Positions 8,842 through 18,339 of a stretch of 64,000 nt of DNA are shown piece after piece (the stretch's first letter is position 1; every line of letters starts with the position of its first letter). Below the pieces are notes generated by a model, which was given only the letters and a program-made list of their open reading frames with translations, ran no database searches and had not been told where the DNA came from. Location: positions 1-64,000 of the forward strand of contig NZ_CDDA01000033.1 in assembly GCF_000819745.1 (NCBI RefSeq), in the 5' to 3' direction. Made by a program: the position numbers and the translations under genes. This DNA is from Aeromonas bestiarum (GTDB lineage: Bacteria > Pseudomonadota > Gammaproteobacteria > Enterobacterales > Aeromonadaceae).

Positions 8842-9498
8842 TTAGGCAGTCGGGGTCAGGGTAATGGTCACGCGACGGTTCTGGGCCTTGCCGGCGGTGG
8901 TGCTGTTGCTGGCAACCGGTTGATCCGGGCCCACACCGCTAGTGGCGATGCGGCTGCCGGTCACGCCCTGACCGATCAGCTGGGCGGCAACGGCATCGGC
9001 ACGCTGGGCGGAGAGCTTCATGTTCAGATCGCGGGAGCCTGTGCTGTCGGTGTGGCCGACCACGTTCAGGCGGGTCTTGTCGAACTCGGCAACCACCATG
9101 GCCACGCCGGACAGGGTATTGGCACCGGCCGCTTTCAGCTGGGCGCTGGAGCTGTCGAAGGTGACGTTGTTCGGCATGTTGAGGATCAGCTCGTCGCCAT
9201 TGCGGGTCACGCTGACGCCAGTGCCCTGCAGCTTCTCGCGCAGCTTGGCTTCCTGCACGTCCATGTAGTAACCGATACCGCCACCCAGGGCGGCACCGGC
9301 GGCCACGCCAGTCAGGATCCCCTTCTTGCGATCACCCTTGCTGGAGGAGAGCGCGCCCACGGCGGCGCCCGTCGCGGCGCCGGCCAGCGCCCCCCAGGCA
9401 CCCTTGGAGGTCTGGGATTCACCGGTATAGGGATTGGTAGTACAGCCGGTCAGGGCAATGGTCAGTGCCAGAGCTGGCACCAGGATCTTGGCTCGCAT
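8842..9498 (-). CDS. OmpA-family outer-membrane lipoprotein with glycine zipper
   Basis: The 218-residue protein starts MRAKILVPALALTIALTGCTT, a lipoprotein signal with lipobox LTGC. A glycine-zipper segment follows (about 33-75, rich in GALAGAATGAAVGAL and GVAAGAALGGGIGY). An OmpA-like peptidoglycan-binding domain follows from about 110, with VVGHTDSTGSRDLNMKLSAQRA and the terminal NRRVTITL. This is the YiaD/YfiB-like architecture. The reading frame opens much further upstream, but only this ATG gives a lipoprotein signal, with AGAGG about 9 bases before it. Confidence 0.9.
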   Translation of the reverse strand: MRAKILVPALALTIALTGCTTNPYTGESQTSKGAWGALAGAATGAAVGALSSSKGDRKKGILTGVAAGAALGGGIGYYMDVQEAKLREKLQGTGVSVTRNGDELILNMPNNVTFDSSSAQLKAAGANTLSGVAMVVAEFDKTRLNVVGHTDSTGSRDLNMKLSAQRADAVAAQLIGQGVTGSRIATSGVGPDQPVASNSTTAGKAQNRRVTITLTPTA

Positions 9499-9752
9499 GA
9501 AAAAACCTCTATGAATACAGTCCGGCACCATGCCGGGGGCCGGATTGTAACGCGCCACCACGCCATTGTCTGACGCAGGTCTGAACGGTTGGCGAGAGTG
9601 GGCATTTTTTGCGCACCAGCGGCGCTTGGCAGGCCAAATTCGGCTACAAATGCAGCCGAATTGGTCGCAAGAAAGAGGATGATCGACAGCCCCAGGCCAT
9701 TCGGTGTGACCGATAGCCCTTGGCGGGCGTCTGGCACGGGCGATAAGCAGCC

Positions 9753-10325
9753 TCAGGCCGGTTGCTGACACTCGCCGTGGCAGGGGCAGGTCACCAGATG
9801 ATCGTTCACCATGCCCACCGCCTGCATGAAGGCGTAGCAGATGGTGCTGCCGACGAAGGTGAAGCCGAGCTTCTTGAGGGCCTTGGCCATGGCATCCGAC
9901 TCCGGCGAGGTGGCAGGAATATCGCCGTTTCCCTGCCGCTGATTGACCATGGGAGCGCCGCCGACGAAGCCCCACAGGTAATCCGCGAAGTCGATGCCCT
10001 GCGCCTCCAGCACCAGATAGGCGCGAGCGTTTTTGATGATCGACTGCACCTTGAGGCGATTGCGGATGATGCCTTTGTCCTGCATCAGCCGCTCCACATC
10101 CTGCTCGTCAAACCGGACGATGAGGTTGGGATCGAAGTCGGCATAGGCTCGGTAATAGCTGTCGGTGCGCTTGAGAATGGTGATCCAGGAGAGCCCCGCC
10201 TGCTGGCCATCGAGGCAGAGCTTGGCAAACAACTCGCGCGGGTCACGCACCGGCCGCCCCCACTGCTTGTCATGGTATTCGATATATTCCGGGTCCCTGG
10301 TCACCCAGGCGCAGCGCAGTTCCAT
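9753..10325 (-). CDS. tag: DNA-3-methyladenine glycosylase I
   Basis: Tag excises 3-methyladenine from alkylated DNA. The 190-residue protein has the family start MELRCAWVTRDPEYIEYHDKQWG with the zinc ligands Cys5 and His18 (by position in the family). It also contains LDGQQAGLSWITILKRT and the C-terminal DHLVTCPCHGEC that supplies the remaining ligands. GGAGA lies 7 bases before the chosen ATG; an in-frame opening continues 30 codons upstream without support. It is transcribed away from glyQS. The 254-bp spacer to the lipoprotein gene contains an imperfect palindrome (AATTCGGCT / AGCCGAATT near 9640-9665) and no gene. Confidence 0.95.
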   Translation of the reverse strand: MELRCAWVTRDPEYIEYHDKQWGRPVRDPRELFAKLCLDGQQAGLSWITILKRTDSYYRAYADFDPNLIVRFDEQDVERLMQDKGIIRNRLKVQSIIKNARAYLVLEAQGIDFADYLWGFVGGAPMVNQRQGNGDIPATSPESDAMAKALKKLGFTFVGSTICYAFMQAVGMVNDHLVTCPCHGECQQPA

Positions 10326-10546
10326 TCTTCGTCTCCTGTTATTTTTCTCTGCCCGACTCTCTGTCCGACAAGGGGATTTCATCGGCCACATGATGGGGCT
10401 TCCATCCCGGGCCAACCAGGCCCGGCGCAGCCCCGCCCCATGAATCCCCTACAATTTCGCCTATTATCCGACCATGCCAGACGGTATACTCCTTCGGTTC
10501 ACATTCAGCAAATCTTGCTCTGATTTCACTTCGCGCGAAAAACACT

Positions 10547-11470
10547 ATGCAAAAATTCGATGTCAAAACCTTTCAGGGCCTGATCCTGCAGCTGCAGGAC
10601 TATTGGTCCCGCCAGGGCTGTACCATCATTCAGCCGCTGGATATGGAAGTGGGTGCCGGTACCTCCCACCCCATGACCTGCCTGCGCGCCCTGGGCCCGG
10701 AGCCCATCGCCTGCGCCTACGTGCAACCGTCCCGCCGTCCGACTGACGGCCGCTACGGTGAAAACCCGAACCGCCTGCAGCACTACTACCAGTTCCAGGT
10801 GATCATCAAGCCTTCCCCCGACAACATTCAGGAACTCTACCTCGGCTCGCTGAAAGAGCTGGGCATGGATCCCGAAATCCACGACATCCGCTTCGTGGAA
10901 GACAACTGGGAAAACCCGACTCTGGGTGCCTGGGGTCTGGGCTGGGAAGTCTGGCTCAACGGCATGGAAGTGACTCAGTTCACCTACTTCCAGCAGGTTG
11001 GCGGCCTCGAGTGCAAGCCGGTCACCGGCGAGATCACCTATGGTCTCGAGCGTCTGGCCATGTACATCCAGGGTGTGGACAGCGTTTATGACCTGGTCTG
11101 GTCCGATGGCCCGCTGGGCAAGACCACCTATGGCGACGTCTTCCACCAGAACGAAGTGGAGCAGTCCACCTACAACTTCGAACACGCCGACGTGGACTTC
11201 CTGTTCCACTGCTTCGAGCAGTACGAGAAGGAAGCCCAGCACCTGCTGGCTCTGGAAACGCCGCTGCCGCTGCCCGCCTACGAGCGCATTCTGAAAGCCG
11301 CCCACTCCTTCAACCTGCTGGATGCCCGCAAGGCCATCTCGGTCACCGAGCGTCAGCGCTACATATTGCGCATTCGCACCCTGACCAAGGCCGTGGCCGA
11401 GGCTTACTACGCCTCCCGCGAAGCGCTGGGCTTCCCCATGTGCAAGCGCACCGAGAACAAGCAAGGTTAA
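10547..11470 (+). CDS. glyQ: Glycyl-tRNA synthetase alpha subunit
   Basis: GlyQ is the catalytic subunit of the bacterial alpha2beta2 glycyl-tRNA synthetase. The 307-residue protein begins [25 protein letters not shown] and contains [24 protein letters not shown] and [29 protein letters not shown], diagnostic of the family. glyS follows after 9 bases. A possible -10 element TATACT lies at 10485-10490. Confidence 0.97.
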   Translation: MQKFDVKTFQGLILQLQDYWSRQGCTIIQPLDMEVGAGTSHPMTCLRALGPEPIACAYVQPSRRPTDGRYGENPNRLQHYYQFQVIIKPSPDNIQELYLGSLKELGMDPEIHDIRFVEDNWENPTLGAWGLGWEVWLNGMEVTQFTYFQQVGGLECKPVTGEITYGLERLAMYIQGVDSVYDLVWSDGPLGKTTYGDVFHQNEVEQSTYNFEHADVDFLFHCFEQYEKEAQHLLALETPLPLPAYERILKAAHSFNLLDARKAISVTERQRYILRIRTLTKAVAEAYYASREALGFPMCKRTENKQG

Positions 11471-11479
11471 GGAACGGAC

Positions 11480-13549
11480 ATGGCACAACATACATTTCTG
11501 GTAGAGATCGGCACAGCTGAGCTGCCGCCAAAAGCCCTGCGCTCCCTGGCCGAAGCCTTTGCCGACAACTTCAAGGCCGAGCTGACCAAGGCCGACCTGG
11601 CCTTCGGCGACGTCGAATGGTTCGCCTCACCGCGTCGTCTGGCGCTGAAAGTACACGCGCTGGCTGGCGAGCAGCCGAGCAAGAGCGTCGAGAAGCGCGG
11701 CCCGGCCGTCTCCCAGGCGTTCGATGCCGACGGCAAGCCGACCAAGGCCGCCGAAGGCTGGGCCCGTGGCAACGGCATCACGGTGGAACAGGCCGAGCGT
11801 CTGGTCACCGACAAGGGGGAGTGGCTGGTTCACACCGCCAAGGTCGAAGGTCGTCCGGCGCGCGAGCTGCTGGGTGAACTGGTTAGCCAGGCTCTGGCCA
11901 AGCTGCCCATCCCCAAGATGATGCGCTGGGGCGACAAGACCATCCAGTTCGTGCGTCCGGTGTTCACCGTGACCCTGCTGCTGGACGGCGATCTCGTGCC
12001 TGCCCACATCCTGGGGATCGATTCCGCCCGCACCATCCGCGGTCACCGCTTCATGGGCGAAAGTGAATTCACTATCGACAACGCCAGCCAGTACCCGCAG
12101 ATCCTGCTGGAAAAAGGCAAAGTGGTTGCCGACTTTATGGCGCGCAAGGCCAAGATCAAGGCTGACGCCGAAGCGGCCGCTGCCGCCTTCGGTGGGGTCG
12201 CCGATCTGGACGACGCCCTGCTGGAAGAGGTCACCGCACTGGTCGAATGGCCTGTGGTGCTGACCGCCAACTTTGAAGAGAAGTTCCTGGCCGTCCCCGC
12301 CGAGGCGCTGGTGCACACCATGAAAGGTGACCAGAAGTACTTCCCGGTCTACGACAAGAGCGGCAAGCTGCTGCCGAAGTTCATCTTCGTCACCAACATA
12401 GAGTCGAAAGACCCGAGCCAGATCATCAGCGGCAACGAGAAGGTGGTTCGCCCCCGTCTCTCTGACGCCGAGTTCTTCTTCAAGACCGATCTGAAGCAGA
12501 GCCTGGCCTCCCGCCTGCCGCGCCTCGAAACCGTGCTGTTCCAGCAACAGCTCGGCACAGTCAAGGCCAAGGTCGAACGCATCGAGACCGTCGCCGGCTT
12601 CATCGCCGAGCGCATCGGTGCCAACGTGGCTCAGGCCAAGCGTGCCGGCCTGCTCTCCAAGTGTGATCTCATGACCAACATGGTTGGCGAGTTCGCCAGC
12701 ACCCAGGGTGTCATGGGGATGCACTACGCCCGTCACGACGGCGAAGACGAAGTGGTGGCCGTGGCCCTGAACGAGCAGTACATGCCGCGCTTCGCCGGTG
12801 ATGCCCTGCCGTCCGCTCTGGAAGCCTGCGCCGTGGCGCTGGCGGACAAGCTCGACACCCTGGCCGGCATCTTCGGCATCGGCATGCTGCCCAAAGGCGA
12901 CAAGGATCCCTTCGCCCTGCGTCGCGCCGCCATCGGTGCCCTGCGCATCATGACCGAGAAGCAGCTGGATCTGGATCTGGTTGAACTGGTTGAAGAAGCA
13001 GTACGCGTCTACGGCGACAAGCTGACCAACAAGACCGTCGTCACCGACGTGGTCGACTTCATGCTGGGCCGCTTCCGCGCCGCCTATCAGGACGAAGGCA
13101 TAGGTGCCGATGTGGTGCTGGCCGTGCTGGCCCGCCGCCCGACCCGTCCGCTGGACTTCGATCGCCGCGTCAAGGCCGTCAGCCACTTCCGCAGTCTGGA
13201 TGCCGCCCTGGCCCTGGCCGCCGCCAACAAGCGCGTAAGCAACATCCTGGCCAAGGTCGAAGGCGAGCTGCCGACTGCCGTCAAACCGGAACTGCTGGTC
13301 GATGCCGCCGAGAAGGCGCTGGCCACTCAGGTTGCAGCACTGCAATCCGAGCTGGCCCCGCTGTTCGCCGCCGGTGACTACCAGGCCGCCCTCACCCGTC
13401 TGGCCGCCCTGCGCGAGCCGGTCGACACCTTCTTCAACGAGGTGATGGTGATGGCCGACGACGAGGCCCTCAAGGCCAATCGTCTGGCGCTGCTGAACAA
13501 CCTGCGCAACCTGTTCCTGCAAGTCGCGGATATCTCCCTGCTGCAGTGA
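11480..13549 (+). CDS. glyS: Glycyl-tRNA synthetase beta subunit
   Basis: GlyS is the tRNA-binding partner of GlyQ. The 689-residue protein begins [21 protein letters not shown] and includes the motifs [33 protein letters not shown] and [25 protein letters not shown]. The C-terminal anticodon-binding region includes [22 protein letters not shown]. Length and gene order match other gammaproteobacteria. A strong terminator follows 24 bases after the stop. Confidence 0.97.
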   Translation: MAQHTFLVEIGTAELPPKALRSLAEAFADNFKAELTKADLAFGDVEWFASPRRLALKVHALAGEQPSKSVEKRGPAVSQAFDADGKPTKAAEGWARGNGITVEQAERLVTDKGEWLVHTAKVEGRPARELLGELVSQALAKLPIPKMMRWGDKTIQFVRPVFTVTLLLDGDLVPAHILGIDSARTIRGHRFMGESEFTIDNASQYPQILLEKGKVVADFMARKAKIKADAEAAAAAFGGVADLDDALLEEVTALVEWPVVLTANFEEKFLAVPAEALVHTMKGDQKYFPVYDKSGKLLPKFIFVTNIESKDPSQIISGNEKVVRPRLSDAEFFFKTDLKQSLASRLPRLETVLFQQQLGTVKAKVERIETVAGFIAERIGANVAQAKRAGLLSKCDLMTNMVGEFASTQGVMGMHYARHDGEDEVVAVALNEQYMPRFAGDALPSALEACAVALADKLDTLAGIFGIGMLPKGDKDPFALRRAAIGALRIMTEKQLDLDLVELVEEAVRVYGDKLTNKTVVTDVVDFMLGRFRAAYQDEGIGADVVLAVLARRPTRPLDFDRRVKAVSHFRSLDAALALAAANKRVSNILAKVEGELPTAVKPELLVDAAEKALATQVAALQSELAPLFAAGDYQAALTRLAALREPVDTFFNEVMVMADDEALKANRLALLNNLRNLFLQVADISLLQ

Positions 13550-13572
13550 TTTTGGTTGGGTTGAGTGATAGT

Positions 13573-13601
13573 AAAAACGGCGCCGTAAGGCGCCGTTTTT
13601 T
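13573..13601 (+). terminator. Terminator of glyQS
   Basis: The stem AAAAACGGCGCC / GGCGCCGTTTTT with loop GTAA and a T run is a textbook intrinsic terminator. Confidence 0.93.
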
Positions 13602-13616
13602 ATAGGAGCAAATATC

Positions 13617-13682
13617 ATGGAAGCACTGCATGAAATTATTTATTCGTTATCCCTACTACACTGGTTTTTTTCGCCACATTAG
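13617..13682 (+). CDS. Possible 21-residue peptide
   Basis: An ATG preceded by AGGAG (8 bases) opens the frame MEALHEIIYSLSLLHWFFSPH. It sits in the AT-rich spacer right after the glyS terminator. There is no recognised family and no promoter that I can name, so it may be chance. The rest of 13683-13815 is AT-rich and holds nothing else I can identify. Confidence 0.2.
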   Translation: MEALHEIIYSLSLLHWFFSPH

Positions 13683-13815
13683 TTCATGAGTTCACTCTGG
13701 TTTATTTACATAAATTAGTTATAAATATGAAACATTAAACAATGTAAGGCTGCAACAACATGCACAACTATTGGGTCATGAAAAATACTATAACATCTGA
13801 ATAAACTCTAATAAA

Positions 13816-14397
13816 TTAGAGTTCAACAATTCTAGCAAGACCAGAAGGCAAGCGAACGGTTCTATTTTGATTGGCCCTCCAAAATAATCGATACTCTTGC
13901 TGCCAAGCATCCTCAAAGGATTTTAAAAAATGATCTCTTTCGTGACCTCGTGTATATTTACAATTACCTGCAATAGACTTACATTTAAGTCGTTTATTTA
14001 TAACCCTAGCTAGATTATTGATATCTAATATCTCAACACAAGCTACCTTTCCTAATTTTTTTGCTATCTCAGGGTCGAATACATTACAAAACGACAATAT
14101 AAGACCATCTTCTTTATAATACATACCATTAGTGATATCTGGTATTCTCATTCCGTTATAATAATTACCAGACATGTTCACTCCCTTGACATCGTGCATC
14201 TCAAATCCAAACATCTTCAATGCAGGAATGGGGAATTCTGATCGATGAATTAGGTTTTCATCCGGAGTCATGATCCCTTCACGATTGTTACTTAAGTAGG
14301 TACTGGCTAGCTTAATAGGTATATCGCCTCCACTGACCCATGTTTTACAGTGCCACTTCTCAGACAGGTACAAATATTTTCTTGCGTTGCCACTCAT
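13816..14397 (-). CDS. AT-rich orphan gene of unknown function
   Basis: The 193-residue protein begins MSGNARKYLYLSEKWHCKTW. Recognisable blocks are GGDIPIKLASTYL, MTPDENLIHRS, YKEDGLILSFCN, IAKKLGKVACVEIL, YTRGHERDHFLKS and WQQEYRLFW. It looks like a complete small globular protein, with no signal peptide or membrane segment. I do not recognise the family. Codon and base composition are far more AT-rich than every neighbour, which indicates recent transfer. It lies alone between the glyS terminator and an inverted-repeat element, in the position of a cargo gene. A defence or toxin role is possible but unsupported. Confidence 0.7.
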   Translation of the reverse strand: MSGNARKYLYLSEKWHCKTWVSGGDIPIKLASTYLSNNREGIMTPDENLIHRSEFPIPALKMFGFEMHDVKGVNMSGNYYNGMRIPDITNGMYYKEDGLILSFCNVFDPEIAKKLGKVACVEILDINNLARVINKRLKCKSIAGNCKYTRGHERDHFLKSFEDAWQQEYRLFWRANQNRTVRLPSGLARIVEL

Positions 14398-14482
14398 AAT
14401 AAAAATCCTGTAGAGTATTCATAAGGAATAATGACAATATTTTTGTACTATTTTCAAGTGAAAAAAATTATGAATATAGCTC

Positions 14483-14647
14483 GTAGGTTCGATTAACTAT
14501 CAGGCGTAATCGGACGTTCGCGTAAATCAACTCTTCCGTCATATCAGCCAGCCGAATATCCTCTCCGGCTGACCGCCCCTGACTCACGGCAACAGCCGGA
14601 ACAGAAGCCTCTCGATCGTCCGATTACGCCGCGCTAATCGAACCTAC
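14483..14647. repeat. Inverted-repeat element (about 165 bp)
   Basis: The outer arms GTAGGTTCGATTA (14483-14495) and TAATCGAACCTAC (14635-14647), plus the inner arms GCGTAATCGGACG and CGTCCGATTACGC, form long terminal inverted repeats around a short core. The core has its own small hairpin (AGCCGAATATCCTCTCCGGCT near 14550). The form resembles palindromic interspersed repeats (REP or MITE type) of gammaproteobacteria. It lies between the orphan gene and the kinase gene, whose stop codon is inside the right arm. Confidence 0.8.
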
Positions 14648-15153
14648 AGATCCTTTGCCAACGCGGCGACAATCTTTTCCACGCTCTGGGCTACCGACAG
14701 GGTGGCGCTATCCAGTATCAGGCGCTCCCTGTCCCAGGGTTCATAATCGCGGTCGAGCACCGCCTGCCAGTCCGGCAATGCAAACCCCGCAATATCGGCC
14801 GTCCGGTTCTCGACCCGTTCACGGTGCAGCCTAGGGTTGGAGCAGACGACCTCGATATCGAGACAGGGCACCCCGACCGAGAGGGCAACGTCGTGGTAAG
14901 CATCCCGGGTAAGCTGTATGGGGTTAACGGAATCGGTAATGACAGTAGACCCGACTTTCAGGTTCTCTCTGGCCAGCTCATAGGCAACGAAATACCCGGC
15001 GGGCCCCATCTCTTTGTTTGTCTGGTCGGCGTCACGAATGGCCTGCTCTATGGTATCGATGCGCAGATAGACGGCCCCCAACCGCTGGGCCAAGGCACGC
15101 GCAATGGTGCTCTTTCCGCTGCCCGGCAAACCACTGAAGATAATCAGCATCAT
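14644..15153 (-). CDS. Predicted P-loop kinase (AAA_33 / gluconate-kinase-like)
   Basis: The protein of 169 residues (or 168 from the second ATG) begins MMLIIFSGLPGSGKSTIARALAQRLG with a clear Walker A motif. It then has YLRIDTIEQAIRDA and a lid-type region HRERVENRTADI, as in small nucleoside- or sugar-kinase-like proteins. The substrate cannot be inferred. It is divergent from the DM13-protein gene. Its terminal codons KDL and TAG run into the inverted-repeat element. Confidence 0.8.
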   Translation of the reverse strand: MMLIIFSGLPGSGKSTIARALAQRLGAVYLRIDTIEQAIRDADQTNKEMGPAGYFVAYELARENLKVGSTVITDSVNPIQLTRDAYHDVALSVGVPCLDIEVVCSNPRLHRERVENRTADIAGFALPDWQAVLDRDYEPWDRERLILDSATLSVAQSVEKIVAALAKDL

Positions 15154-15381
15154 GTCTCCCCTGTGATGAAAAAGCTTGCCGGTATTCTCCCCGCGATGGA
15201 GGCCCTGAGTCCAGCGCCTGTGTGCCGGCAGCCCACCGACAGGCTCGCCCGATCACCACAACCCCATGCAGGCACCGGCTGCGGGGCCCCCCACAGAGTG
15301 AACCTTGCCGCGTTCGGGTATGGGCATGGGAAGCTGCCGCTGTTAGGGTATGACCATCAATTAATCGACGACCGAGGCGTT

Positions 15382-15861
15382 ATGCAACGCAAGACCCTGG
15401 CCCTGTTGCTGGTCACCCATCTGTTGGTGGGAGCGGCGGGCTTTGCCGTCGGCATCTATGCCCTGCCGATCCTGATAGCGCCTGCCGCACCGAGCAGTGA
15501 ACAGGTGGCGGCCAGTCAGCAACAGGCAACCTTTAACGGCACCTTTCGCCGGGATCTGAAAGAGAGCGACCGGCTGCACTGGGGCGAAGGCCAGGTGAGC
15601 ATAGGGCCAGATGCCATCAGCCTGATGGGCAAACTGGCGCCGGGGCCCGACTACCAGCTCTATCTGTCGCCGGAATTTGTCGAAACCGAGGCGGACTTTG
15701 CCCGCCTGAAGCCACAGATGGTGCGGGTCGGGCCGGTGAAAACCTTCGACAACTTTATCGTGCCGCTCCCCGCCAATATCGATCCGGCCCGCTACGACAG
15801 CGTGATCGTCTGGTGCGAAACCTTCGGCCAATTCATCACGGCCGCCCGCTATCGGCAGTAG
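15382..15861 (+). CDS. Membrane-anchored DM13-domain protein
   Basis: The 159-residue protein has an N-terminal hydrophobic segment (about 6-33, LALLLVTHLLVGAAGFAVGI) acting as anchor or signal. A DM13 domain follows with FNGTFRRDLKESDRLHWGEGQVSI, PDYQLYLSPEFV, FDNFIVPLP and YDSVIVWCETFGQFITAARY. DM13 domains are proposed redox or electron-transfer modules; the cysteine in VIVWCETF is retained. The ATG is chosen for the signal-like start; the frame is open well upstream. It is transcribed alone, with a terminator about 75 bases downstream. Confidence 0.85.
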   Translation: MQRKTLALLLVTHLLVGAAGFAVGIYALPILIAPAAPSSEQVAASQQQATFNGTFRRDLKESDRLHWGEGQVSIGPDAISLMGKLAPGPDYQLYLSPEFVETEADFARLKPQMVRVGPVKTFDNFIVPLPANIDPARYDSVIVWCETFGQFITAARYRQ

Positions 15862-15936
15862 ATGCCATGCCCGCTTCCTGCCGTCATGAGCCAGCCGATC
15901 AAAGAGGAGGTTTCTTCTCCCGCGACAGTCCAATAC

Positions 15937-15960
15937 AAAAGGCGCCAACAGGCGCCTTTT
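15937..15960. terminator. Terminator between converging genes
   Basis: The perfect stem AAAAGGCGCC / GGCGCCTTTT with loop AACA serves the DM13 gene and the converging secreted-protein gene. Confidence 0.9.
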
Positions 15961-16007
15961 GATGATCGGCAGCGGCGAGCCGCACCGACCCCATTGCACG
16001 GAACGCC

Positions 16008-16574
16008 TTACTCCACCGGCGCCATCAGGTGCTGATAGGGGGTGCCAGACCACATGATATAGGGTATCGAGGTATCAGGAGCGGCACCTTTCGGATACTG
16101 ATCGTAGAAGGCGTCATCCGCCCCGACAACCATCACGTGGGGCCCGGTCTGCAACCAGTGATTGCTGGTGGTGGGCTGGGTGGCGTAAGGATCTGTGTTG
16201 CTGGCATCGGTGCCACCCTTGAGCATGTACATAAAGCCGATCTTGCCCTTGGGCGGGGTCTGATGGCCGATCCAGGCGTGAGCCCAGGCCATCGCCGCCG
16301 CATCCATGCACATGGGGTCCGGCCCCGGCGTGGCGGGGTTGTCGGGCATGCAGGTAAAACCGTTGCTGCCTTCCCGCAGGGTACGCATCTTGCCATCGGC
16401 GCCCATGGCGACAATGGTGGCGCCGGCACCGACCCTGGTGGGGGCCGCCGCCATGGCGCTGGTGATCATCGCCTCGTCCGTCATCGCCGCAGCGCCGGCC
16501 ATCTCTTCGGCCTGCACCAGGCCGGCCAGGGTGATGGCCGCGAGTGCTCCAAGGGTGGACATGTGCTTGCACAT
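16008..16574 (-). CDS. Secreted protein of unknown function
   Basis: The 188-residue protein begins MCKHMSTLGALAAITLAGLVQAEE, a signal peptide with a likely cut after VQA. The mature part has MGADGKMRTLREGSNGFTCMPDNP, DPMCMDAAAMAWAHAWIG, IGFMYMLKGGTDASNTDP and GPHVMVVGADDAFYDQYP. The pattern recalls periplasmic proteins of uncharacterised families. GGGAGA lies 9 bases before the ATG. A possible -10 element GACTATAGT is near 16739. The 250-bp spacer to the upstream permease contains that gene's terminator and no other gene. Confidence 0.75.
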   Translation of the reverse strand: MCKHMSTLGALAAITLAGLVQAEEMAGAAAMTDEAMITSAMAAAPTRVGAGATIVAMGADGKMRTLREGSNGFTCMPDNPATPGPDPMCMDAAAMAWAHAWIGHQTPPKGKIGFMYMLKGGTDASNTDPYATQPTTSNHWLQTGPHVMVVGADDAFYDQYPKGAAPDTSIPYIMWSGTPYQHLMAPVE

Positions 16575-16774
16575 AACGTCTGTCTCCCGGTTGATTGGAT
16601 AGATCACGCGCGGCCTGACTACCATGGCGGCCGTGCTGCCGGGCAGCAGCTGTCTGGTGGGGGACGGAGTGATCGGAAGGTGGCGCCATGGGGTCGCAGC
16701 CCGGGGGCGTGCGGTGGGCCGCCGACGTCATCTGTCTGACTATAGTCCCTCCAGCTCCCTGCGCCGGATGGCGC

Positions 16775-16803
16775 AAAAAACAAGGCGCCACCCGGGCGCC
16801 TTG
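16775..16803 (-). terminator. Terminator of the Mtr-like permease gene
   Basis: On the minus strand the stem CAAGGCGCC / GGCGCCTTG is followed by six T. Confidence 0.9.
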
Positions 16804-16824
16804 TCATAGGGTGAGGACAAAAAA

Positions 16825-18051
16825 CTAGCCCATGTAGACGGGCAGCAGACCCGCCATGTTGAGCAGATGGAAGAGGGCGGTCAGCACCCCGAACAGCAAG
16901 ACGCCCACTATCATCGGCAGGCCGCCCGGCGCGCGGAAGCCGTCACCTTTGCCGCCTTGCTCACCCTTGCCGGCGCGCACCTTCCAGGCCAGCAGCGCGG
17001 GTATGATGCAGGTCCAGAGCGTCGCCACGGCACCGGCGTAGCCGATGGCCATCAGGAAGCCGAACGGGAACAGCAGGGAGAGCAGCAGCGGCGGCAGGAA
17101 GGTGGCGGCCCACGACTTGGCGCGGCCACCGCGGCCGTTGTCGAACTTGAACAGATCCGCCAGATAGTCGAACACCCCCAGACCCACACCGATAAAGGAG
17201 GAGAGGATGGCGGCCATGGAGAAGAGGTTGAGGGCGCTGGAGACGGCCTCCGACTCTATCACCGAGGCCAGCGCCTTGAGCAGCACATCGACGTTGCCGC
17301 CCTGGGCCACCACGGGTCCGAACTCGCTGCGCGGCAGGTTGCCGAACACGCTCACCAGCCAGATGAGGTAGAACAGCAGCGCGATGGCAGTGCCGCCGAG
17401 GATGGCGTAACGGGCGCGGCGCTCCTCACCGTAGTAGGCGCGCATGGACGACACCGAATGGTGATAGCCGAACGAGGTGAGCGCCACCGGCAGCATAGCC
17501 AGGGCATAGGGGGCATAGCTGGCGTGCTGGCTCAGGGTATCGAACAGCAGGGTCGGCTTGATGTTGAGCGACAGGCCCGAGATGCCGAACACGAAGCTCA
17601 GCCCCATGGCGATGACCAGCACCACTGAGATGCGATCCACCGCCCGGGTGGAGTGCCACACCAGGCCGGAGAAGCCCAGGGTAAACAGGATGGAGCCCCA
17701 GTGGCTGCCGATGCCGGTCATGCCATCTATGATGAGGCCGGCCGAGGTGATGTAGGCGTAGAGCAGTATGCCACCGACGAAGTAGACGGTGAGGTTGTTG
17801 AGGACGTTGACCTTGTCCCCCAGCAGTTCGCGGGTGACGGTATCGAACGACACGCGCAGCGGATAGCCCTGATAGGACTCCAGCAGCATCCAGCCGGAAA
17901 CCGTCATCACCACCATGGTCAGGGTGATGGCCAGCACCGACCAGATGGTCCAGGCGCCCGCCCCGGCACTCGGCAAGCCCAGCATGCCGGCTCCTACACA
18001 GACGCCGGCAATGATGCATGCCCCGCCCACCAAAGATGGTTTCTGTCCCAT
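16825..18051 (-). CDS. Aromatic amino acid permease, Mtr/TnaB branch (HAAAP family)
   Basis: The 408-residue integral membrane protein with about 11 hydrophobic segments is a proton-coupled importer for tryptophan or a related aromatic amino acid. It begins MGQKPSLVGGACIIAGVCVGAGMLGLP and includes SFDTVTRELLGDKVNVLNNL, ASYAPYALAMLPVALTSFGYHHSV, GNLPRSEFGPVVAQGGNVDVLLKAL and GLGVFDYLADLFKFDN. All resemble Mtr more than TyrP in my recollection. It is monocistronic with a long leader upstream. TnaB remains an alternative. Confidence 0.88.
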   Translation of the reverse strand: MGQKPSLVGGACIIAGVCVGAGMLGLPSAGAGAWTIWSVLAITLTMVVMTVSGWMLLESYQGYPLRVSFDTVTRELLGDKVNVLNNLTVYFVGGILLYAYITSAGLIIDGMTGIGSHWGSILFTLGFSGLVWHSTRAVDRISVVLVIAMGLSFVFGISGLSLNIKPTLLFDTLSQHASYAPYALAMLPVALTSFGYHHSVSSMRAYYGEERRARYAILGGTAIALLFYLIWLVSVFGNLPRSEFGPVVAQGGNVDVLLKALASVIESEAVSSALNLFSMAAILSSFIGVGLGVFDYLADLFKFDNGRGGRAKSWAATFLPPLLLSLLFPFGFLMAIGYAGAVATLWTCIIPALLAWKVRAGKGEQGGKGDGFRAPGGLPMIVGVLLFGVLTALFHLLNMAGLLPVYMG

Positions 18052-18339
18052 TTACTTCTCCAAAGACGATTGTGGATCTGGTCGCGACCGCGGACCGTTG
18101 CATTTGCTACGCCGGTTGTCATGGTAGATCGCGCTCATCTATGTGCCGGCGCCCAGTACTTGCTGCTTCGAAAGCGAAGCAAGGTGCGGTTAAGGCGGGC
18201 TGCCGGCCCGACACGGCAGCAGGGCCACCATATCGGGGAAGGGACTTTACCCTGCTACCCCTCAGGTATCAAATGCGGGTGTATCTTCAGAGCTCCCGGC
18301 GGCCCCCCAACAGGCAGCCTGCAACTGGCGCATCGGCAC
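18052..18339 (-). other. 288-bp spacer with structured leader, no gene
   Basis: The region lies upstream of the permease gene and downstream of the polyferredoxin gene. It contains small hairpins, for example TGCTTCG / CGAAGCA near 18167-18184 and a GC-rich set near 18200-18225. I see no open frame with a ribosome site. I looked for lysine and glycine riboswitch cores and TyrR boxes and could not identify any. Confidence 0.4.

Noticed and set aside
9499..9975. N-terminal extension of the OmpA-like lipoprotein
   Set aside because: The frame overlaps tag and would bury the lipoprotein signal peptide.
11627..13618. 663-codon open frame antisense to glyS
   Set aside because: Composition-driven shadow of glyS with no independent features.
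14824..15381. N-terminal extension of the DM13 protein
   Set aside because: It overlaps the kinase gene on the other strand and would bury the N-terminal membrane anchor.
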